A stretch of DNA of 64,000 nucleotides, taken from Saposhnikovia divaricata. Lineage: Eukaryota; Streptophyta; Magnoliopsida; Apiales; Apiaceae. The stretch spans positions 158,236,546 through 158,300,545 of the forward strand of contig CM071600.1 in assembly GCA_036435485.1 (NCBI GenBank), written 5' to 3'. Below the pieces are notes generated by a model, which was not told the origin of the DNA, did not search any database, and was given only the letters and a program-made list of their open reading frames with translations. Position 1 is the first letter of the stretch; each line of letters begins with the position of its first letter. This document shows, in pieces, positions 23,516 to 36,824 of the stretch. The position numbers and the translations under genes were made by a program.

Positions 23516-25783
23516 CACAACAACAGCCTAAAAGAAGGGAATTGAAACTTGCCTGGTAGTCGAGTACGGTAAGGGGTAGTGGTAGCGGGTCCCGGTTCAG
23601 CTTGGTGATCTATAAATAGCCAAGGCATTCGGGATTAATCACTTAACATTTTAAAAGTTAAGTTATACTTAAATCGAAACACGTTCTCGAGTTATCTCGC
23701 TATATCCCTTTTAGTGGATTCCTTTTTAACATTGATCCGACCCGACATTCGTTCGTTAATACGACATGTCACTGTACTTATACTTGGGAAATACTTAAGT
23801 CATACAAGTTCTAAGGTCGTTCGTTACGAACCAATATTATACTCCGAGTTTTATCGCCCGTTTTCTAAGTGTTTTGCCGAAGTTATAAAAGAGTCGTCTT
23901 TTAGGGGTTCGTTCGCGTTTAACCTCGACTCGAACATTTTTAATAAATCGAAAAATGATCCTTTTGACATACGGTTTTCTTTCACACCTTCCTTTTTACC
24001 TCTAGTATTTATTTACCAAGATTCGCCATGACGTTACATAGTATACGAAGGTTCAATTTCAGTTACGAACTTTCGTTTACGGATTCAAACTACTTTTAGT
24101 AAATTGGTCATAAATCCTAAACCGTAAGTCTGTTTCACGTGATCTTTATATCAAAACGAAGCTTAGAACATTACCTATCCTATCATGGCAGATAAAGTTT
24201 CTGGACAGTAGGATTTTGACATGGAAAATGGCATACAAAACATGGTATTGTAAAATCGGACATTATAACGGCTGTAAATCGAGTATCTACCAATTTCAAA
24301 TCTTCCCATAAACATGGTATCCATTCCAAACAACATATACATGATTTATATACATGAACTGAGGCCAAGCAATGCCTTTCCGTTCATCTAACTATTTTTA
24401 TCATTTATCCAAGATCCATACATAATCATGCTTATAATCTTAACATAACCATAACTAAGCTATATCTATCATAAACATACTTAAATCTCAAACAAGGGTT
24501 AGGGTTTCAAGAGCTTTATACCTTCCTTAGATAGTGATATAGCCTTACTAAGCCTTGTATGGTCCTTAGGAGTGATTAAGCTTGCTAGATCAACCATGAA
24601 AAATCAAGAAAACAAAGTTAGTACATGATGAACACTATTCATGCTCCTCTTCCTTGATTTTTTTGAAAATGGAAAAGGATGAGTTTGAAGCTAAGATTTT
24701 GAGGAGATAAGTTTTATGAAATGTAAGACTCACCTTAATTATTACAAGATCAAACAAGGAGTGGAAGATGGATTTTGGTGTTTGAATTTCTTTGTTTGGC
24801 CGAATGGAATATGCTAGGGGGAGGGAGAGAGTTTGCTTGGTTTCTTTTTGGATAATCTTGCATAAAGTGATTTTGTGTGAGATAATATCTCATCTAATAT
24901 GTGTTAGTGGAAGGTGAGGTCATGGATGATGGTTTTTGTAGGACATGTGTTGCATTTTGCATGGTTGAAGGCTAACTAGCTAGTTGGTCTTGCTAAGTAC
25001 TTGTTCAAACCCTAACATGCTAGTTACTCTTGCCCACTTGGTTACTAGATATTTAATCTAGTAGCTTGCACAAGAATCTTGCTTCCTCTGCTTGTTTCTG
25101 TGTCCGGTTATTGCCCGTTTCGATTGATCGTTCGTAGGAATATTTCACGGATTTCTAATTAGGGTTTACCGGGAATCCTTTTTAATATTAATACTATCAT
25201 TCTCCATCTTTCATTCTAACTTTCCAATTTATATTCCTTAAATCCATTCGTTAAATACTTAAGGCTATCAGTGTCCAGGGAACTCTCGGAGAAAATAAAA
25301 GTGCAGTTTTTCAGAATCCGACAGCTTTTACATACACTTATTTTCCCCCGGATCACTAATACGAACTCGGAAATCCGTTCCGAATACTTCTATATAGTGT
25401 CGTCTCATATTATTCTATACTCCCACCAAAACAGTATTCATTTTTTATTCTTTACTTATTCTCTTAGGGTTGTACAATTGTCCGTATTCTCTTTCGATCG
25501 TTCCTTAACCTTTTTACGGAACTACTGGATTAATCGTTATCGATCTGGATGACATGAGAATATTCTCCTGCTTGAAATTGCCATATCTTATTCCCTTAGA
25601 AGATAGATTATTCTTACATATGTTGTCACCCTTTAGCATTCTTCAAGACATAGAAATAATAAAGTCGAATTCCATTCATTCTTTCCAAATATCACTTATT
25701 ACATTGTAGTCGTAACCACTATTCATTCTTACATCATTAATTACATAAAAGTTTTAATTCCACCCAAAATCTGGGTTCTTACA

Positions 25784-26445
25784 TTAATGCATTCTTTTTG
25801 TTTGTGCCCTATTTCTCCACAGATATAGCAGAAATTTGGAAGGCGTTCATATTTTATTTTGACCCATTTCCACGAATCCCTTGTTGCAATTTTCATACCT
25901 CGAATCAAGGGGCATGTAACATCTATATTAACTTTGATTCTCATTGCCCTGTTTAAGGCTAAAACGTCACTATCATCATACTCCATAAACTCCCCAATGT
26001 GATCACCGATTGCTTTGGCCATATTGAGGTTGCGCTTAGTTAGTGAGGCATCATAGACATTGATCCACATGGGTGAGTATCTAAACATCACTTCTGATGG
26101 GGACTCGTCTCCTTCCAGTTCTTGTAGCATTACCAGATTGAAATCGAAAGTCCATGGATGCCTCGATACTACCCTTTCTTTGTCTTCTCTGTTAAAGAAT
26201 TGAAACACAAAAAGATTGGATTCCAACTAACGAATAGCCACTCCTCCTCTCGGATTCCAGACTGATCGAAGGGTGCGTCGCATCGCCTCAACATTGAAAG
26301 GCTTCGATGTTAAAACCTTACCAATCAACATAAGATAAATATGCTCTTTTGTTTGTTGGTCTTCTTCAATTTCCACCCCAACCAGTTTCTCCTCCTTGTC
26401 TGTCAGAGAGAGCTTTTTCCATGATTCTTCTAGTTCCTCCGCCAT
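25784..26445 (-). pseudogene. LINE ORF1, N-terminal DUF4283 and CCHC zinc knuckle
   Basis: ORF1 proteins bind the LINE RNA. The frame starts at ATG 26445 and runs through a DUF4283 domain (IGKVLTSKPFNVEAMRRTL, FQFFNREDKERV, HPWTF) and the basic-aromatic segment (PMWINVYD). It ends with a CCHC-type knuckle CYICGEIGHKQKEC. One in-frame stop at 26227-26229 splits it. It is interrupted after the knuckle by the solo LTR at 25783; the bases beyond (to 25741) that extend the frame belong to the LTR. Confidence 0.88.
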
Positions 26446-26660
26446 TGAGATCTACTCTTGAAACTTCGCCTACTATCTAGCTACCTCCCCTCTACCACTA
26501 ACCTTCAGTTGAAGGACGATCCAACCCACCGACGAACAACAACCCTACCAAAAGAACTCCCAGATCGAGATCTAGAAAGATTGTCTCGAGGGACTCTGGT
26601 TTTCCTGGGGGTTAAGGCAGTGTGTTTCCTTTCCCTGGGTCACAGGTACTTGTAACTTGC

Positions 26661-27470
<810 letters not shown>

Positions 27471-30054
27471 TGACGCCCCCAAATCCGCCCTGTCCGGGGA
27501 CCCGGGTCGTCACATGTGTCTCGATATCCTGCAGCACACGTTAGCTCAATAATAAAGCAAAATATTTATTACAACGGAGCATAAGTGTCCCACCCCGCAG
27601 ATCCAAGATCGGTCTCGCACATTATTACAATACGATTTATTATATCTCTGAATAATATCTTATATAAGTCCACAAATGTAGAAAGATAAAGGTTCCAGCT
27701 GAATATTCTAGTCCTTGTCAGCATAGCCGTGAGCCTTCCCTTTTTCTCTGGATCCCTGGCTAGACGTCTCGCAACTCTCCTTCTTGACTGCTGAATAAAT
27801 ATTGTAAAGCAAGAATGAGCAACTATGGTGCTCAGCAAATTCTCTCCTTGCTCGGTATATAAACATAAAAAGATTTACCGAATAATAAACTCAAAATTTA
27901 ATGAACAATCGAATATCAGTAATCTGACACAGACTCAAACTCATCTCGAAAATAGAATACTCGAAAAGACTCATTTGGTGTGTCTCTGATGACTCATGAG
28001 AAATGAATAAACTGGTCTTCCAACCTCTCGGTATCTCGGTGGGGCGATCAACTATCCGACCGAGAATACCATCCTCCTATGACACCGCACTTCGCCCGAT
28101 CACGGCTACCATGCGGTATCAACGAAATATAATATATATGTATGTATGCTATCATCATAATAGGTTATTAAAATAACCCTGGCATCATAGTGCCTAAAAT
28201 ATTCTCGTGTCCGTATAACGGTACACAAGTCTCTCTTTCTCTATTATGGGCCTCTTTCCCAAAATTGACCAGTAGAATACCGAATTCCCGAACATTTAAT
28301 GATAGAAAATTTGAGATAAACTTTCCAGGAAAATATTTGTTTGATCTGGCGGACTTCCAATCTTACTCAGATGTGCCACCAATCCGAACAATGGACTAAT
28401 GCAAACTCTCAATAATTATATTTTGTTGGTTATCACGAACAAAGTGCCAACCCCTGGCAAGAAAGGCAACTATCTCGAAATAATGAGAATAGTCTTGAAA
28501 GTGAGGTATAAATGAGTCGTAGTGAACAAATAGTACCACTCGAGTATTTATAACACACATAATTGATGATCGTTATAACAGAAAGTTTTTCACTTGATCA
28601 ATGAGTAAACACTCTAACGATCCTAATTTTATAACACTTATTCGTTGATTCGAAAGATGAACCAACTAAAAGATAATCAATAAGTGTTGTCGAAATCGTA
28701 CGATAAATTTGACTGAAAAGAATGAACTTAACTACCTCGAACGATATGATTAGTTCAACTGAATCAAAATAAATAGTCGTCTCGAATTATTGAGATCGAC
28801 CCGATAACAATGATATCGCTTCTATGCTTATAGGGAATACGATTCACAATAAACTAATTTAACAATAAAATAATACTCAAAAGGAAATTCTTGTAGCATA
28901 AGGTGCAATAAAATAAATATCATAATTAATGTCTCGACATAAAATATTGATTGAAATAATATGAATAAAATATAGAATTTCCGAGATTTAGAGTAGGAAT
29001 GAACTTGCCTCTGTCTTGACGTTTAATCTCTACCGAATAATAAAACGTTACCCGCGAGCGAATGTCTCAATTCTCAGAAGAATTTTCTAAAATATTTATC
29101 AAAATAATTTCAGTACTCGGGTAAGAATCTAATCACTTAATGTCAAAATAATTCTGTAATCATGTTCTTGATAATCAAGTAATTTCTTGAAATATAACTT
29201 GGAATATTCTCGTAACCTTAAAATCTTACTAAAGTCTTATTTGCAAAATAATATATTAAATGGAGGCTCTATTCGTTTTTCCTATTAAATTTTAATAAGT
29301 CGGGATTTATTGCATCGTACGATTCAAAATGGGGTTATACGTGAAAGTATCGCTCAAATTACTCGTAAGGGAAATTTCCATTTATAAGGTCTCTATTTAT
29401 TCCTAAATAAGCAACCCTGATTGATTTATTTATTTAAAAACAACACATCTCGAATATCAAGGCATCTTTTATAAAATCCTTATTAAATATCTATAGATCT
29501 CATTTTATAACGAAATTCTCGAAATGACTTATTTAATTCACACTTCTAAATTAATTCGGCTCATATCAAATCTCTAAAATTCTTAAATTATCAAAAATTC
29601 TCTAATTCAATTAAGTCCATTTTAAAGGAACTATAATATTGCTCATTACTTATTCTCAATAAATAAATAAATACAAGAATCAATGTTTTATCCGAATTCA
29701 AAATCCTCAATTATTAATTCACTTTTAACAAAATGTAATCCTATCAAGAAAAATCTTTTTTTCTTTTTCTATTAATCTCCCACCTTCTAATTTTCTTACC
29801 AAATTAATATTCAACTAAATAAATAATTTAGCTTTTCTCACCTTTAAAATAAATTTAAAATCCTATTTTGAGTTTTAATTCTTTTATTATCCCATTTAAA
29901 TCAAATTACTCAAATTTGTTAATTCCCTTTTTAACACCATTTCTTTGTTTACCAAACCCATATTTTATTCCACTTTTATCACATTAATCTAAAATAAACA
30001 AATTTCTACTTAATTTAATTAGAAAAGCTAAATAAAATATAATTAAATTCATCA

Positions 30055-30233
30055 ACACCACCAACCGACAGCCACCGGCCGAATGCCACGGCGGCGCCGG
30101 CGGTGTCCACCGCCCCTTCCCCCACCAGTACTCCGTTCCCCGTCTGTCTCTCTCTCCCTAACTCTCGCTATCTCTCTCTCTCTATAACTCTCGATATCTT
30201 TCTCCTTCTCTCTCGATCTCAATCTCTCTGCCT

Positions 30234-30288
<55 letters not shown>

Positions 30289-30620
30289 CGCTCGCTCGCT
30301 CTCTCCGTCTCTGACCATCTCTCTCTCTTCGCCTCACTCCCTCCCCGACTCCCTCAAAATCTCTCCCAAATCTCTCCGCCCTCACTCTCTCTCCCCTCTC
30401 TTTCTCTCCGCCTGTCTCTCTCTATCTCCCCCCTCTCTCTTGATTACTCTCTCTGTCTCCCCCTTCTCTTCCGTCTCTTATCTCTCTTTCAATCTCCCAC
30501 TCTCTCCCCTGCTTCCCGTCACCATCGCCACTATCCGCCACCGCCAGTCACCAATCACCACCGCGGTGGCGACTCCCCCTCCCCCGATTCCAACATGCAA
30601 CACCCGAACCCCTCAATACA
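30055..30620. repeat. GC-rich and (CT)n island in the LTR
   Basis: The AT-rich LTR switches at 30055 to CCACCGGCC/CGGCGGCGCC-type sequence, then to a long CT-rich tract. An uninterrupted (CT)n core lies at about 30239-30285. On the element strand this reads GAGA. The overlapping Ser/Leu and Arg/Glu open frames are artefacts. It may contribute to LTR promoter function, which is inference only. Confidence 0.8.
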
Positions 30621-31071
30621 ACAACCACAATTATTTACCATACCCCAAATCAATTAAATCAAACCAATAATTCATGGCAAGGTTCAATTTTTTTTACAAA
30701 ACCCCAAATCAATTAGCACAAACCCTAATTTAAAATAAAGTTTCCAAACAATATTTAGTAAAGAAAACAAGGAAAACATGGTTACAAAAAGATTTAAGGG
30801 CATAGATTCATACCCTCTTACGAAATCATAGTTTAGAACTCGGATAAAATAAAACTTTCCCGAAACCTTTAAGATATATATATATATATCGAATTATAGA
30901 ACTCGAACTCCTCTTTTCGAATATGCTATTGCATGCACGATCAAGTAAAGAAATTTAAAGATATAGGATTTATAAGGTTGGTGTTAATGGAGGAAAAAAT
31001 GAGATGGTGATGTCTTTAGTGTTTCGGTTAAATGAAATAATGGGGAAGATGATCTCTTTCCTTGTTTATTA

Positions 31072-31072
<1 letters not shown>

Positions 31073-31112
<40 letters not shown>
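31073..31112. repeat. (TA)n microsatellite
   Basis: A run of about 40 bp of TA dinucleotides within the chromovirus LTR. Confidence 0.97.
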
Positions 31113-31116
<4 letters not shown>

Positions 31117-31434
31117 CCTGTTGCACTTGGGCTCTTTAATGGGCTTATAATTTAGCTATAAAATTTGATCATGTCTACTCAACCAAGTAATGTCATGACT
31201 CATTGGGCTCACACTTGGCCCACTTACAATAATATTCTACTTATTCTATATTAATAATAATAATAATAATAACTCCATAATAGTGATAATAATGACCAAA
31301 ATTATTAGAGTCTGGTAATGCACTAAAATAAATATTTGCAAGTGCCCATAATAATAATTAAAACAAAATCTTAAATCTTGCGATATTTTATTAAGACAGA
31401 CTCGAAATATTATAAGAATTTTACGGTTATTACA

Positions 31435-31447
31435 GTCTCCCCCCTTA
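31435..31447 (-). promoter_or_regulatory. Polypurine tract of the chromovirus
   Basis: On the minus strand AAGGGGGGAGACTG directly precedes the 3' LTR start (TGTAATAACC). This is the plus-strand DNA primer site expected for a gypsy element. Confidence 0.8.
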
Positions 31448-31459
31448 AAAAGATTCCGT

Positions 31460-33111
31460 CATCGGGATCACATTATTAACCAAATAACTCGGGGTGTTTA
31501 CTACGCTTCTCATCTTCTAACTCCCAAGTGGCTTATTCGATTTGACGATTCCTCCAGATTACTTTTACTAAATTCACTTTCTTGTTTCGCAGCTCATGCA
31601 CTTTGTAGTCTACAACTTCCACTGGTTGCTCAGCATAGGTCACGTCAGCTTTGACGTCAATGGGTTCATACTCTAACACATGTCGATTATCAGGGTGGTA
31701 AGCTCTCAATATTGATACATGGAAAACATCGTGAATGTGGCGGTAAAGCTAGTTGATATGACATGGCTACAACTTTCTGAAGAATCTCAAATGGTCCGAT
31801 ATACCTAGGACTCAGCTTCCCTTTCTTCCCGAATCTCATCACTCCTTTCCATGGGGAAATTTTCAGCAACACTTTATCTCCTATTTCAAATGACTTATCC
31901 TTTCTTTTCAGATCTGTATATTTTTGCTGACGGTCTTGAGCAGCAACTAACCTCTTTCGAATCTTCTCTATGGATTGCTTGGTCTGATAGACCATTTCGG
32001 GCCCTAGTAACCTTCTCTCACCGACTTCATCCCAACAAAATGAAGATCTGCACTTCTTTCCATATAAAGCTTCATACGGGGCCATGCCAGTACTGGAGTG
32101 ATAACTATTATTATAAGCAAACTCAACTAATGGCAGATGATCATCCCAACTTCCCTTGAAATCTAAGGCACAAGCGCGTAGCATATCTTCTATTGTCTGA
32201 ATTGTATTTTCGCTCTGCCCGTCAGTCTGCGGGTGATATGCTGTACTTAAATTGAGCTTGGTGCCAAGGCAATCCTGAAAACTTTTACAGAATCTAGAAG
32301 TAAAGAGGGCATCTCGGTCGGACACAATTGACATAGGCACTCCATGACGAACTACCACTTCCTTCAAATACAAACCTACCAGCCTTTTCTGACTGAATAC
32401 TTTTCACTGATCGGAAGAAAATGCGTGAACTTCGTGAGTCTGTCGACTATAACCCATATGGCGCCATAATTTGCTCTGGTTCGAGGTAAACTTACGACAA
32501 AATCCATGGTGACGTGCACCCATTTCCACTCTGGAATCTCTAATGGTTGAAGTAATCCACTGGGTCGTTGATGTTCTGCTTTCACTCTCTGACAGGTCAA
32601 ACACTTGCTTACCCAATCAGCAATCTCTCTTTTCATGTTGGGCCACCAAAAATTCAGCTTGATGTCTTGATACATTTTTGTGCTCCCGGGGTGAATAGTA
32701 TATCTCGAGTTATGCGCTTCACTCATGATTTCTTCTTTCAACTCTGTAACATTAGGAACCCAAAATTCTCGAAGCAAATCATGTAATTCCCTTATCATAT
32801 TTTGAACTCAAAAACTCTTCTCCTGTCAATTCTGATCTTCTTTCTTCCATTACTTGTTCCTGACAGCGACGAATCTTCTCGAGCAACTCTGGTTGAAAAT
32901 GAATGCTGTAAATTCTTTCATTGTTTTGGACTGGGACCTTGACTTCTAATTCCATTTTCTCAAATTCTCTAACCAATTCTTCTGAGGTTGTCAACAGGTT
33001 GAGTCTTTCCTTTCTACTTAAGGCATCAGCTACAACATTAGCCTTTCCCGGGTGATAGTTTATCGTGCAGTCATAGTCTTTGATCAATTCCAACCATCTT
33101 CTCTGTCTCAT
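31460..33111 (-). pseudogene. Chromovirus RNase H end, integrase and chromodomain
   Basis: Integrase inserts the cDNA; the chromodomain targets particular chromatin. The block starts with the RNase H tail (NYHPGKANVVADALSRKE). The integrase zinc-binding H-H-C-C follows (NSRYTIHPGSTK, CLTCQRVKAEH), then the catalytic core with Asp in VTMDFV, Asp in IVSDRDALF and Glu in HPQTDGQSEN. The GPY-like region has LSPRYIGPFEIL. Past a frameshift near 31735, a chromodomain is recognisable around 31480-31660 (ELRNKKVNLVKVIWRNRQIE, a stop, then ATWE). Frameshifts lie near 32385 and 32780. Confidence 0.88.
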
Positions 33112-33168
33112 GTTTAATTCCTTCTGTGTGAGTATATACTTTAAGCTCTTGTGATCCGTGTAAATCTC

Positions 33169-34961
33169 TCATTTCTCTCCATACAAGTAATGTCTCCAAA
33201 TCTTGAGTGTAAAAACAATAGCAACAAGTTCCAAATCGTGAGTAGGATACCGGGACTCATATTCCTTCAGTTGTCGAGAGGCGTAGGCTATTACCTTCCC
33301 GTGTTGCATTAGTACGCATCCTAATCCTTTGTGAGAAGCATCACTGAAAATCACAAAATCGCCTTTTTCATCAGGTAAGGTTAAAACTGGGGCTAAAGTC
33401 AGTCTCTTCTTCAATTCCTGAAAGCTGTCTTCACATTTGGAGGTCCATTCAAACTTTTCACTTTTTCAGGTAAGTCGAGTAAGTGGCGTAGCTATCTTCG
33501 AGAAATCCTTTACAAATCTGCGATAATAACCGGCCAATCCTAGGAAACTCCTCACCTCTGTTGGAGTCTTGGGTCTCTCCCAATTTGCTACAGCTTCTAT
33601 CTTAGCGAGGTCTACAGAGATTCCTTCACCGCGCACAATATGCCATAAAAATTGAACTTCTTTTAGCCAGAATTCGCAATTTGAAAATTTTGCATACAAC
33701 TTTTCCTTCCTCAAGGCTTCTAGAACTAGACGGAGGTGTTCTACATGTTCCTCAGGAGACTTCGAGTATACTAGAATGTCATCAATAAATACAATCACGA
33801 ACTTATCCAAGTATCTCTTGAACACACGATTCATTAAATCCATGAAAGCAGTTGGAGCATTCGTCAGTCCAAAAGACATAACTAGGAACTCGTAATGTCC
33901 ATATCAGGTCCTAAAGGCAGTCTTAGGAATATCCTCAGGCTTGATTTTCAGTTGGTGATATCCAGATCTTAAATCAATCTTCGAAAAATGCATAGCTCCT
34001 TTAAGTTGGTTAAACAAATCGTCAATCCGAGGCAGAGGGCACTTGTTCTTGATGGTCATCTTGTTCAGTTCATGATAATCAATACATAGTCGCATAGATC
34101 CGTCCTTCTTCTTCATGAACAACACTGGAGCTCCCCATGGGGACACACTTGGTCTGATTACACCTTTGTCAAGTAACTCTTGCAGTTGTGTTGCCAATTC
34201 CTTCATTTCCACTGGTGCCATCCTATAATGCGCTTTTGAGATAGGTGCGGTTCCTGGTGCTAGATCAATTGTGAATTCTATCTCTTGATCCGGTGGCATC
34301 CCCGGCAACTCGTCAGGGAAAACATCTTTAAACTGATTAACTATAGGAATCTCATCGATGGTAGGGGTCTGTTTCTTGTTATCTATCACATGAGCAAGAT
34401 AGGCTTGACATCCTTGCCGAAGTAATCTCTTAGCTTGAATCAATGACAGGAAATCCTAAGTCGATTTCCGTCCACAAAACGGAATTCTTATACCATTAGA
34501 TCCTTTTAGGCGAACCTTCTTCCGATGACAATTTATTTGAGCATCGTAACATGCTAACCAATCCATTTCTAGTATTACATCAAATTCCCCTAACTTAAAA
34601 GGAATGAGGTTCGCGTAAAAACGTTGTCCCAGTATCTCTATAGAACAATTCGGGCACAATCGACTCACTGGAATGACTTCCTGATTAGCTACTTTTATAT
34701 TTAGAACTCCCTCTAAGGGCACAGACTCGAGATTTAGCTTATTCATGAAGTTCTCAGAAATAAAAGATTGGTAGCTCCAGAATCATCTAGAACACACGCA
34801 TCCTCAGAATTTACTAGAAGCGTACCTGCAATCACATCGCTGTCATCAATGGCATCTCTTACTATCATGTTGAAAGTTCTTGCTGTCGGCTTGTTGTTGG
34901 GTGGTGCTGTGAGTTGAGGTACTGGATTCTCCTTTGAAGGCTGTCTACAGTCTCGAGACAC
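33169..34961 (-). pseudogene. Chromovirus protease, reverse transcriptase and RNase H
   Basis: The protease active site DDSGATNL lies near 34770. RT motifs include VFPDELPGMPPDQEIEF, SPWGAPVLFMKKKDGSMR, CIDYHELNK, FSKIDLRSGYHQ and the catalytic FIDDILVYSK. RNase H has FVIFSDASHKGLGCVLMQ and YPTHDLELVAIVF. The frame is split by stops at 33904 (RT*YGHYEF, an Arg position), 33466 (LT*KSEKFEW) and 33169 (GEK*EIYTD), and by shifts near 34456 and 34743. At least two stops fit CGA to TGA changes. This copy cannot make a working polymerase. Confidence 0.92.
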
Positions 34962-36090
34962 GTGACCTTTCTTTCCACAGTTGAAGCAGGTGATAGATTA
35001 GCCTTGCAACTAGAAGCATAATGATCCTTCTATCCACAATTGTAACAATTCACGCTAGCTTGATGACAGGGTTCGGGGTGTTTCTTCCCACATGTCTTGC
35101 ATTCTGGCAGAGGTGGTCTTCCTTGCATCATGTTAACTGTCTGCGGAGGTTTGAACCTCTGATTGCTGCCTCTGGTGTCATGATTCCCAATCCTTCTGGT
35201 ATCATTGCTTCTATCCTCCCTCTTCACAAAAGGTTTCTTATCACCTCGGTTATCAAGCCTCTTCACAAAACTACTTCCACCACTCTGAAACTTCCTCTTC
35301 TTACCATCTCTAACCTTCGGGTATAATTCACTTCCACTTTCTACTATGGCCGCTTTCTGAACTAAGGTTGCATAATTGGTGATCTCAAACACAGCAACTC
35401 GATTCTGTATCCAGGGCTTCAGTCCTTGTTGAAAACGCTTAGATCTCTTTTCCTCGGTGTCCACATGATAAGGTACGAATCTTGAGAGTTCTGTAAACTT
35501 AGCTTCGTAGTCTGCGACCGTCATCGCTCCTTGCTTGAGTTCCAAAAAGTTAATTTCCATTTGATTCTCCAGATACTTGGGAAAATACCTTTCTAAAAAC
35601 AACGTTGTAATTCTGGCCCACGGTATAACTGCGTTACCTTCTATAGCTCTCTTCGCTTCCCACTAGTAGTTAGCTTCACCCTTCAACATATAAGCTGCGA
35701 ACACTATCTTCTAATCTTCTTCCACTCCCACACTCTCAAAAGTCTTCTCTATCTCTCGTAACCAGATTCTAGCCTCCACTGGGTTAGTGGTACCTTTAAA
35801 CTCAGGTGGGTTCAAAGATTTGAACGATTTAAAAGTCACCGTAGTTTGGGTCAGTTGAGCTGGAGGTGGATTTTCTCCTACTGGATTTCTGTTCTGTTGA
35901 GGCTGAGGTTTTGGGTGTGTTGATGAAGAAAGTCCAGGAGTCGATTCATATGGTCATTATTCTGATTTGGATTTGGGGCAGGTATTGGTTCTGGGTTTGG
36001 AACTGGGTTCCGTGGTGGAACCTCATTGTCTTGATTCACTTCAGGTTGAGGACGAGGGTTTTTTGGGGGTCTTCCTCTTCTAGGTGGCAT
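34962..36090 (-). pseudogene. Chromovirus gag
   Basis: Gag starts at ATG 36090 (MPPRRGRPPKNP), then a Pro/Asn-rich leader. After a frameshift near 35900 comes the gag core (NPPEFKG, WLREIEKTFESVG, FLERYFPKYLENQMEINFLELKQG, AKFTELSRFVPY). The nucleocapsid has a CCHC knuckle CYNCG*KDHYASSC with a stop (35030) where Gln is usual, and a second knuckle ending in VSRDC. Several other stops lie between 35603 and 35878. Confidence 0.88.
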
Positions 36091-36824
36091 CTTTCTCTAT
36101 TAAAAGTGTAAACAATAAGGTATGTTAAATCACAGATAAACAGTTATATGACATTATTGCTGGCACAGTTATGAAAGGCATTCATAAATATCTACTCGAT
36201 GAAAAATTGCCGATCTTCAAATATTGGTTTTACTCAAAATCGTAATTCTTTCTCGTACAATGGTTTAGGGTACTCGTAAAAAGAAAGTATTTCAGGTTTT
36301 AACTGGTGATTCTTAGAAAGGCATTTTTTTTTTTTTGAAAACTCATCTTACGTCATAGTTTCTGAAAAGAAGTTGTTAACTGTTCCAGGGGTAACATGGG
36401 GAAACAAGTCTATAACAGATAAAATAAGAGAACAATACTACTAACATATCATAATAGATATAATAATAAGGTACCATACTGGTACAGTCCATGCCTGATA
36501 CTGAGTACATCCATCATATAATACAACCCGATAGTTGAGAATAAGTACATCATGAAAATATCTAATTGGCATGCTAGTACGTGGAGATAATAAAGATCAC
36601 TACCCAACAGGCTGGGCATAAGTCAACTACATCTAGTCAAATACATAGATCAGCAGAATATGTGCACCCTAATACAGAAAGATCTAACGCGATGCCATCC
36701 AAAAATGCGGGTCGCCACTAGCTATCATATACATACTAACCAAAAGATGGAAACGTACATATATGTAATCCCCTAAACCAAAAAGACTATACTAAGTCAA
36801 CAACAACAGCAAGTCAAGTCATCA
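36091..36824 (-). other. Spacer between gag and the upstream ORF
   Basis: About 0.73 kb without an ORF. It includes a T10 tract at 36327-36336 and otherwise ordinary sequence. It may contain gag translation signals, none of which can be defined. Confidence 0.5.

Larger units (their letters stand above)
21193..25783 (-). repeat. Solo LTR of a long-LTR gypsy element, 4591 bp
   Basis: The insert in LINE ORF1 is flanked by TTAAC (21188-21192) and TTAAT (25784-25788), a 5-bp target duplication with one change. The minus-strand start is TGTAAGAACCCAG and the end GGGGGTGTTATA, one base off the canonical TG...CA. No gag or pol trace and no PBS or PPT were found, so internal DNA was lost by LTR-LTR recombination. 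The end near 21201-21214 has a perfect palindrome, CCCCGGATCCGGGG. ORFs inside are short and unrecognised. Architecture resembles the Tekay-type LTRs in this window, but it is a different family. Confidence 0.85.
16461..26594 (-). mobile_element. L1-type LINE, split by a solo LTR
   Basis: The minus-strand element is flanked by a 17-bp target duplication: TCTGGTTTTCCTAGGGG at 16444-16460 and the same with one mismatch at 26595-26611. The 3' end has a poly(A) tail (11 T on the plus strand, 16461-16471). After removing the nested solo LTR (21193-25783) the LINE is about 5.5 kb, full length for a plant L1. It has a 5' UTR (~150 bp), ORF1 and ORF2. Both ORFs are broken, so it is not active by itself. 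Confidence 0.93.
27471..31434 (-). repeat. Chromovirus 3' LTR, 3964 bp
   Basis: The LTR spans TGACGCCCCC (27471) to GGTTATTACA (31434), TG...CA on both strands. It is followed by the polypurine tract at 31435. It matches the 5' LTR fragment from 27471 to about 28778. It holds a GC- and CT-rich island (30055-30620) and a (TA)n run (31073-31112). Open frames at 27569-27838 and 28190-28399 recur in the other LTR because the LTRs are copies; they are not genes. Confidence 0.9.

Noticed and set aside
28190..28399. 69-aa frame conserved at 38592-38801 (and the 89-aa frame at 27569 also at 37970)
   Set aside because: Both copies lie in the two LTRs of one element, so identity reflects LTR duplication; the frames are on differing strands and no domain was recognised.
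30052..30670. Overlapping open frames up to 184 aa on both strands
   Set aside because: They are translations of a CT/GA repeat and a Pro-rich GC tract (Ser/Leu, Arg/Glu runs); no domain or start signal.
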